Assembly: GCA_937893605.1 (NCBI GenBank)
Contig: CALBGG010000080.1
Location: forward strand, 1 to 10,063
Direction: 5' to 3'
Length of the DNA stretch: 10,063 nt
DNA from: an uncultured Clostridia bacterium
GTDB taxonomy: Bacteria > Bacillota > Clostridia > Oscillospirales > Oscillospiraceae
The notes under the pieces were generated by a model that made no database searches, was not told where the DNA came from, and saw only the letters and a list, made by a program, of their open reading frames with translations. Shown piece after piece: positions 7,032 to 10,063 of the stretch (position 1 is the stretch's first letter; every line of letters starts with the position of its first letter). A program made the position numbers and the translations under genes.

Positions 7032-7054
7032 GCCTTCCCCTTTGAGGGGAAGGC
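7032..7054. repeat. 9-bp perfect hairpin, GCCTTCCCC / GGGGAAGGC
   Basis: The arms 7032-7040 and 7046-7054 flank a TTTGA loop. There is no T-run on either side, so it is not a standard terminator. Its sequence resembles the degenerate hairpin from 5641 in the other intergenic region, hinting at a dispersed palindromic element. Confidence 0.5.
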
Positions 7055-7118
7055 GGACAGATTATCGGTTGTAGGAAAGGAGCAGAAAAAGCCTGTTAAC
7101 CGCTGCAAATCAACATAA

Positions 7119-7250
7119 AAGGGGTCGATTATTATTAGATCTCAATTTGAGAAAACGGGCGGCACTTACCGGCAAGAGGGCGATTACCTTATCACGAGCC
7201 TCTCACTGCCGGACGAGCCGGAATTCCGGTCGGATTGTACGCAATGATAA
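7119..7250 (+). pseudogene. N-terminal fragment of a TnpV-like transposon-encoded protein, frameshifted
   Basis: The frame from 7143 reads QFEKTGGTYRQEGDYLI followed by LSLPDEPEF and then a stop at 7245-7247. TnpV proteins begin with a phenylalanine-glutamate step, then GGTY, a short gap, GDYL, and a leucine-rich stretch ending in LP and E/P residues. They continue into a P-I-G-x-Y motif. Here the matching PVGLYA is found from 7226 but in the next frame, so a single-base change near 7226 separates the two parts. After that the likeness ends. There is no ATG start; only about 45 of the usual 110-120 codons remain. TnpV is known from Clostridia transposons and conjugative elements, so this is probably a relic of one. 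Recognition is from memory of the family pattern. Confidence 0.6.
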
Positions 7251-7304
7251 GCTCTCCTTTTCCGCTATCATGGCCGGTGGTTGCCTTTGCTGCTATCAAA
7301 AGAA

Positions 7305-7342
7305 CCCCGACAGGCTATCGTGTTTACGATAGCCTGTCGGGG
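7305..7342 (-). terminator. 16-bp perfect hairpin, probable terminator for leftward transcription
   Basis: Arms 7305-7320 and 7327-7342 are exactly complementary (CCCCGACAGGCTATCG and its inverse) with a six-base TGTTTA loop. On the minus strand it is followed by TTCTTTTG, a usable T-run, which suits termination of transcripts from the lysR gene about 220 bases upstream. On the plus strand no T-run follows. Confidence 0.55.
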
Positions 7343-7357
7343 TATCTACGGAAACAG

Positions 7358-7384
7358 TTGCTGCCCCCTGTCAGGGGGCAGCAA
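7358..7384. repeat. 12-bp perfect hairpin with a three-base loop
   Basis: TTGCTGCCCCCT (7358-7369) and its exact inverse (7373-7384) flank GTC. It sits 15 bases from the 16-bp hairpin at 7305-7342. Neither strand has a T-run directly after it, so its role is unclear; tandem strong palindromes can be remnants of mobile elements. Confidence 0.5.
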
Positions 7385-7562
7385 AACTCACCGCGCGGTT
7401 TTTGTTGCGCTTGCTTGACTTTCTGCCGTGGCGGATGATGTGTAATTCAATCCGTGTGCTTTGCGCGCACCGCAATTATTCATTATTCTTTATTCATTTA
7501 CGGGTATAGCCCGCACTGCCGGGCTGCCGCAGCAAACGTATCGGTACGGCGTTAATGCGCCT

Positions 7563-8426
7563 CTAAAAATCCGCCTCTGAAAATCCGTAGTGGTTTTTGA
7601 GGAATTTTACGAAGCGGCGTGCGGAGGTCGAGGCCGACTCGAGAGATTTTATAGCAACGCCGACGCGCACGACAACGGGAACCTCAAGGGGGATGGCCTT
7701 GACCTGCCCCTCATACCCGGCCAGCGAGAACGCCGACAGCACCGACACGCCCAGTCCTCCCGCGACCAGGGAGAGTATCGTCGCGTCGTCCGAGGCTTCG
7801 ACCTGGATGCGCTTTGCGTCCGGCGGCAGCAGCTTTTCCGCGTACTGCTCGGCACAGGTTATAAACGGCTCCTTCAGAAGTCTGTCGATGGAGATGCGCT
7901 CGCGGTCCCAGCGGAACGACGGCGGCACGACCGCGACGAGAGGAACGCGTGTGAGCGGTATCCACTCAAAGCCCTCTGCGCAGGTCTCGTCGACCAATGC
8001 AAGCTGAACCTCGCCCTTTGAAAGAAGCTTCGGCAGCTCATATCCGCGGACGGTGACCTCTATATCAATATCGCTGTATGCTTTCTTAAACTCCTGCAAT
8101 ATAGCCGGCAGCTCGGCACGGGCAATACTCGCAAAGCAGCCGAGGCTGAGCTGATGGCTCTGCGTCCGGCTCTGTGAAGCGGCCTCATGACGCAGCGCGT
8201 CGCAGGCATCTATCACGCCCTTTATATATGGCAGAAGCTGTTCCCCTTCTTCGGATAGACGAACGCCGTGACTGCTGCGATTGAGCAGAGTGCAGCCCAG
8301 CTCCGCTTCCAAATTATTCACAAGATGCGTCATTGCCGATTGCGTATAGCCCAGCTCCGCCGCAGCCTTGCTGAAGCTGCCGCGCTCGACCGCCGTGAGC
8401 ACTGCGCGCAGTCTTCCGTCATCCAT
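7563..8426 (-). CDS. LysR-family transcriptional regulator
   Basis: This 287-residue protein has the normal LysR layout. An N-terminal winged helix-turn-helix (about residues 4-62) contains GSFSKAAAELGYTQSAMTHL (16-35), a close match to the family's DNA-reading helix. It is followed by a linker helix and an effector-binding periplasmic-protein-like domain from about residue 90. Start ATG 8426 is preceded by AAAGG and GGGAG (8431-8441). An in-frame longer start at 8492 is rejected because it would place codons across the promoter. The divergent neighbour is brnQ, so it probably controls amino acid uptake in response to a small molecule. The ligand is unknown. The last residues before the stop are hydrophilic and the length is slightly short for the family. 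Confidence 0.9.
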   Translation of the reverse strand: MDDGRLRAVLTAVERGSFSKAAAELGYTQSAMTHLVNNLEAELGCTLLNRSSHGVRLSEEGEQLLPYIKGVIDACDALRHEAASQSRTQSHQLSLGCFASIARAELPAILQEFKKAYSDIDIEVTVRGYELPKLLSKGEVQLALVDETCAEGFEWIPLTRVPLVAVVPPSFRWDRERISIDRLLKEPFITCAEQYAEKLLPPDAKRIQVEASDDATILSLVAGGLGVSVLSAFSLAGYEGQVKAIPLEVPVVVRVGVAIKSLESASTSARRFVKFLKNHYGFSEADF

Positions 8427-8477
8427 AACGCTCCCGCCTTTCTTACAAAAGATAATAGCTCGTAATACCGCCACGTA

Positions 8478-8506
8478 AATATACCACTTCAAATCGGCAG
8501 ATTCAA
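8478..8506 (-). promoter_or_regulatory. promoter of the LysR-type regulator gene
   Basis: Reading left, TTGAAT (8501-8506) and TATATT (8478-8483) are separated by exactly 17 bases. Predicted transcription start is near 8471, giving a 45-base leader to the start codon at 8426. Confidence 0.6.
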
Positions 8507-8557
8507 TAACTTTTGGTTAACAATTTGTCATGCACGGGACGAAAAAAACCGCTGCCT

Positions 8558-8578
8558 TATATTAAAAAATTTAATATA
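8558..8578. promoter_or_regulatory. perfect AT-rich palindrome, candidate LysR-type operator
   Basis: TATATTAAA (8558-8566) and TTTAATATA (8570-8578) are perfect inverse arms around AAA. The inner part fits the T-N11-A form (T8562 to A8574) bound by LysR-type proteins. It lies between the divergent lysR and brnQ genes. If the weak brnQ promoter at 8597-8625 is right, the centre of the palindrome is about 64 bases before the transcription start, the usual position for an activator site of this family. Confidence 0.55.
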
Positions 8579-8596
8579 TCAATGAAAAACCGTGAT

Positions 8597-8625
8597 TTCC
8601 TCTCTCATGAAAATAATGATATCCT
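8597..8625 (+). promoter_or_regulatory. weak candidate promoter for brnQ (extended -10 type)
   Basis: TGATATCCT at 8617-8625 resembles an extended -10 box (TG then TATCCT). The -35 position 17 bases upstream (TTCCTC) is poor. A poor -35 box is expected for a promoter that needs an activator. This call rests on weak matches. Confidence 0.3.
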
Positions 8626-8639
8626 GTATTCGGATTTTT

Positions 8640-8659
8640 CAGTGCACACCGCTGCACTG
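8640..8659 (+). other. small hairpin in the brnQ leader
   Basis: CAGTGCA (8640-8646) and TGCACTG (8653-8659) pair around CACCGC, 46 bases before the brnQ start codon. It has no T-run after it. It may be incidental or a minor leader structure. Confidence 0.3.
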
Positions 8660-8705
8660 TAAAACAACAGAGAGAAAAAGCAAATGATGAAAGAGGAAAA
8701 CAACA

Positions 8706-10001
8706 ATGCAGCTTAACAAGAAACACACTGTCCGTGACATTATCGTCGTCGGCTTTGCGATGTTCGCGATGTTTTTCGGCGCGGGCAACGTCATTTTTCC
8801 CCCGTATCTCGGCGTTGAGGCAGGTCCAGACTGGCTCAAGGGCTTCTCTGCGTACTTTATCGCAGACATCGGCCTTGCGATGTTTGCCGTGTTCGCGCTT
8901 CTGCGCGCCGGCAGCAGCGAGGCGGTCACCGCGCGCCTGGGCAAGATCCCGGCAGCAGTGCTCATGAGCGCACTTATCCTGTGCATCGGCCCCATGGTCG
9001 CCATCCCCCGCACTGCGGCCACAACCTTTGAAATGGCCATCGTTCCGAACATCGGCGGCGTATCCTCCGTTGTGTTCTCGATCCTGTTCTTCGCGCTGAT
9101 CCTGTTTTTGTGCATCCGCCAGTCGGCCGTCGTCGATATCGTCGGCGCTGTGCTGACTCCGCTGCTGCTTGCAGGCCTTGCGGTCATCATCGTAAAGGGC
9201 ATAGCTGCCCCGCTGGGCGAGATATCTCTCACCCCAAACGCGGACAACGTCGTTCTCGGCGGCATCAAAGCCGGATATCAGACCATGGATGCGCTGGCCG
9301 CGCTGCCGTTCGGCATAATCATTCTCCGGAGCGCCGCCTCCAAGGGCTACACCTCCAGCGTCCGGAAGTTCAAGCTCGTATCGGGCTCGGCCGTTCTTGC
9401 AGGCGTGCTGCTGCTGGGCGTTTACATGGGGCTGTGCTATCTCGGCGCGACCGTTTCGGCTCAGTACGGCCTTGAGATCGGCCGTGCGGAGCTCGTCATG
9501 GCGATCGTTGAGGCGCTCATGGGCAAGGTCGGCATGGTCATATTCGGCGTCGTCGTGGGGCTCGCCTGCGTGACCACCGCCATAGGTCTTACCAGCTCCG
9601 CGGCAGCCTACTTCACCGAACTGTGCCGCGACAAGATCCCCTACAAGGCCTTCGTCATCGTCATCTGCGTGTTCAGCGCAGTCGCGTCCAACCTCGGCCT
9701 CGACCGCATCGTGGCCATCGCGGCTCCCGTGCTGGACATCGTCTATCCCCCCGCGCTCGTCGTTATCTTCATCTCCCTTGTCATGCCCAAGGTAAGCGAC
9801 TATGTCAGCCGCGGCGCGGCTCTCGGCGCTGTCGGCGCGAGCGTTCTTTGTGCGTTCAAGGTGCCCGCCATGGAGCGTCTGCCCCTGTACGACATGGGTC
9901 TGTACTGGATACTCCCGGCCGTCATCTTCGGTTTTCTCGCATTCGGTCTCGCAGCCATCGTCAGACCCGAGAAGAAAACAAACGCCGAGGCAACGGTCTG
10001 A
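8706..10001 (+). CDS. brnQ: branched-chain amino acid transport system II carrier protein BrnQ
   Basis: This 431-residue protein is of normal length for BrnQ, a cytoplasmic-membrane carrier that takes up leucine, isoleucine and valine with sodium or proton coupling. The family signature FFGAGNVIFPP is at residues 23-33 in the first membrane helix. About twelve hydrophobic segments follow, and the C-terminal tail (from about 417) is charged. Start ATG 8706 has AGAGGA about ten bases upstream. It is divergent from a LysR-type regulator gene across a 279-base region with a candidate operator, which points to regulated uptake. A terminator follows at 10021-10046. Confidence 0.93.
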   Translation: MQLNKKHTVRDIIVVGFAMFAMFFGAGNVIFPPYLGVEAGPDWLKGFSAYFIADIGLAMFAVFALLRAGSSEAVTARLGKIPAAVLMSALILCIGPMVAIPRTAATTFEMAIVPNIGGVSSVVFSILFFALILFLCIRQSAVVDIVGAVLTPLLLAGLAVIIVKGIAAPLGEISLTPNADNVVLGGIKAGYQTMDALAALPFGIIILRSAASKGYTSSVRKFKLVSGSAVLAGVLLLGVYMGLCYLGATVSAQYGLEIGRAELVMAIVEALMGKVGMVIFGVVVGLACVTTAIGLTSSAAAYFTELCRDKIPYKAFVIVICVFSAVASNLGLDRIVAIAAPVLDIVYPPALVVIFISLVMPKVSDYVSRGAALGAVGASVLCAFKVPAMERLPLYDMGLYWILPAVIFGFLAFGLAAIVRPEKKTNAEATV

Positions 10002-10020
10002 TTATAAATTAAACGCATTA

Positions 10021-10046
10021 AAGCCACGGCCACCCGTGGCTTTTTT
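10021..10046 (+). terminator. intrinsic terminator of brnQ
   Basis: AAGCCACGG (10021-10029) pairs with CCGTGGCTT (10034-10042) around a CCAC loop, and six T follow the GC-rich stem (10041-10046). It lies 20 bases after the brnQ stop codon. Confidence 0.85.
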
Positions 10047-10053
10047 CATATTC

Positions 10054-10058
10054 AGGAG
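10054..10058 (+). promoter_or_regulatory. ribosome binding site at the right edge
   Basis: AGGAG is followed by CAATA and then the window ends. Spacing suggests that a plus-strand gene could start within a few bases beyond the edge. No start codon is visible. Confidence 0.35.
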
Positions 10059-10063
10059 CAATA

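Larger units (their letters stand above)
6905..7562. other. 658-base gene-free island between convergent genes, bounded by an 11-bp inverted repeat
   Basis: AGGCGCATTAA begins at 6905, the base after the CDF stop codon. Its exact inverse occupies 7552-7562, ending at the base next to the stop codon of the minus-strand lysR gene. Inside are hairpins at 7032-7054, 7305-7342, 7358-7384 and 7508-7525, and a tnpV-like fragment near 7119-7250. The rest shows no open frame with ribosome binding site and family likeness. It may be a decayed insertion, but no target duplication was found and the claim is inference. Confidence 0.45.

Noticed and set aside
7388..7402. ACCGCGCGGT followed by T-run as a terminator
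   Set aside because: The stem is only three pairs around a four-base loop, too weak to call.
7508..7525. AGCCCG/CGGGCT hairpin as the lysR terminator
   Set aside because: Only six base pairs and no T-run on the minus strand; the hairpin at 7305-7342 is better.
8427..8492. Longer N-terminus for the LysR-type regulator
   Set aside because: The extension is unlike the family, and it would overlap the predicted -10 box and transcription start.
10009..10018. CGCATTAA after brnQ as a third copy of the 11-bp repeat
   Set aside because: Only eight bases match and it is not adjacent to the stop codon; chance is likely.

Overview
The window looks like a chromosomal segment of a GC-rich anaerobic member of the Bacillota, most likely class Clostridia and close to Oscillospiraceae. 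This is inferred from GC-rich coding sequence with strong AGGAG-type ribosome binding sites, AT-rich promoters with sigma-A-like boxes, an oxygen-sensitive multi-[4Fe-4S] flavoprotein, Clostridia-style membrane carriers and a fragment resembling the Clostridia transposon protein TnpV. No species can be named from the sequence alone.

Layout. On the minus strand at the left are a ketopantoate-reductase-family gene (PanE/ApbA, cut by the window edge) and, upstream of it, a YkvI-family membrane carrier. The best promoter for the carrier lies about 330 bases before its start codon, so it appears to have a long structured leader. Divergently, a plus-strand promoter at 2441-2470, overlapped by a three-copy direct repeat, drives an 883-residue FAD/Fe-S oxidoreductase. 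This is followed 12 bases later by hypA, the nickel metallochaperone gene, and then a good terminator. Next on the plus strand is a cation diffusion facilitator (CDF) transporter with a duplicated C-terminal domain, whose ribosome binding site is oddly placed.

From 6905 to 7562 there is no intact gene. This stretch holds several strong hairpins, a frameshifted fragment of tnpV, and an 11-base inverted repeat whose copies sit exactly against the stop codons of the two flanking convergent genes. To its right are a minus-strand LysR-type regulator and a divergent brnQ (branched-chain amino acid carrier). They are separated by an AT-rich intergenic region with a perfect 9+3+9 palindrome that fits a LysR-type operator. 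brnQ ends in a clear terminator, and a ribosome binding site at the right edge suggests another gene just outside.

How the genes relate. The oxidoreductase and hypA are clearly one transcription unit, which links a pyridine-nucleotide/Fe-S electron-transfer protein to nickel-enzyme maturation although no hydrogenase is in view. lysR and brnQ look like a regulator and its divergent target. The carrier plus PanE-family pair may be co-transcribed, but a 14-bp hairpin separates them. I found no CRISPR array, rRNA, tRNA, prophage or recognisable defence system. The less ordinary signals are regulatory (the spaced repeats, the possible attenuator leader, the palindrome) and the remnant-bearing intergenic island.
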